DNA of 8,481 nt. Origin: Chloroflexota bacterium (GTDB lineage: Bacteria; Chloroflexota; Dehalococcoidia; SAR202; UBA11138). The stretch's first letter is position 1; each line of letters starts with the position of its first letter. Under the pieces are notes generated by a model that did no database searches, had not been told where the DNA came from, and was given only the letters and a program-made list of their open reading frames with translations. Shown one piece after another: positions 8,314 to 8,481 of the stretch. The position numbers were made by a program, and so were the translations under genes. The stretch is taken from the NCBI GenBank assembly GCA_022566975.1, contig JADFHV010000080.1, positions 1 to 8,481 on the forward strand, read 5' to 3'.

Positions 8314-8481
8314 ATGACCTATGATCTCCTCCTGCGAAACGGCCGCGTGATCGATGGCTCGGGGATGCCCTCCTTCCACGGAGACGTGGGGGTTAAGAAC
8401 GGCAAGATCGTGGCGTCGGGAAAGCTGGATGGGCCGGCCACGCGCACCATCGACGTCGATGGTCGTGTCATCGCCCCGGGC
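8314..8481 (+). CDS. D-aminoacylase / N-acyl-D-amino-acid deacylase-like amidohydrolase, N-terminal part
   Basis: The first 56 codons are present and the gene continues past the right edge. The N-terminus MTYDLLLRNGRVIDGSGMP, then a Gly-Asp-Val-Gly-Val strand, NGKIVASG, a Thr-Ile-Asp-Val-Asp-Gly strand and a final VIAPG, is the standard opening beta-sandwich of the D-aminoacylase branch of the amidohydrolase superfamily. In that branch VIAPG is normally followed by the metal-binding FIDxHTH, which would fall just outside the window. The family hydrolyses N-acyl-D-amino acids or related amides with a metal centre. Dihydroorotase/hydantoinase-type relatives share the general start, but the DGSG-x-P and DVGV pattern favours the deacylase branch. 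It is divergent from the ABC cluster, and nothing in the sequence shows a functional link. Confidence 0.85.
   Translation, partial: MTYDLLLRNGRVIDGSGMPSFHGDVGVKNGKIVASGKLDGPATRTIDVDGRVIAPG

Noticed and set aside
8296..8393. Possible upstream extension of the shortened permease frame beyond 8296
   Set aside because: The frame is open to the stop at about 8393-8395 but contains no ATG, GTG or TTG, shows no similarity to the missing permease portion, and is antisense to the amidohydrolase start.

Overview
The window is GC-rich and almost entirely coding. No gap between genes exceeds about 25 bp, and no RNA gene, CRISPR array, insertion sequence or origin is visible. The gene content (a very large double-module FtsX/MacB-type permease set, a zinc-type homocysteine S-methyltransferase and a D-aminoacylase-type amidohydrolase) suggests an environmental bacterium. 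A Chloroflexota lineage (Dehalococcoidia/SAR202-like) is my best guess. That is inference from gene style, not from a marker gene.

Layout. The plus strand enters at the left edge with the 3' end of a homocysteine S-methyltransferase-like gene (to 398). Six bases later it meets, tail to tail, a four-gene minus-strand cluster covering 405-8296. In transcription order the cluster is: a second, 5'-shortened FtsX/MacB-like permease (8296-5726), a full-length paralogous permease of 1222 residues (5700-2032), an ABC ATPase with an extra C-terminal AbrB-like domain (2029-1115), and a LolD/MacB-type ABC ATPase (1118-405). The spacings of 25 bp, 2 bp and a 4-bp overlap indicate one operon. At the right edge the 5' end of a D-aminoacylase/N-acyl-D-amino-acid deacylase gene (8314 onward) runs off on the plus strand. 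Its start lies only 17 bp from the first start codon available to the shortened permease.

How the genes work together. The two ATPases carry complete nucleotide-binding motifs and should power the permeases as a type VII (MacB/LolCDE/FtsX-like) mechanotransmission ABC system. The full-length permease appears to hold two MacB modules (one helix, an outside domain, three helices) joined by about six further helices. The second outside domain of each permease carries an inserted beta-rich segment resembling a galactose-binding-like jelly roll. The substrate cannot be read from the sequence.

Most notable points: the ABC ATPase-AbrB fusion, the jelly-roll insertion shared by both permeases, and the missing first ~360 residues of the upstream permease, which points to a real rearrangement or a contig-join artefact at about 8266-8313.
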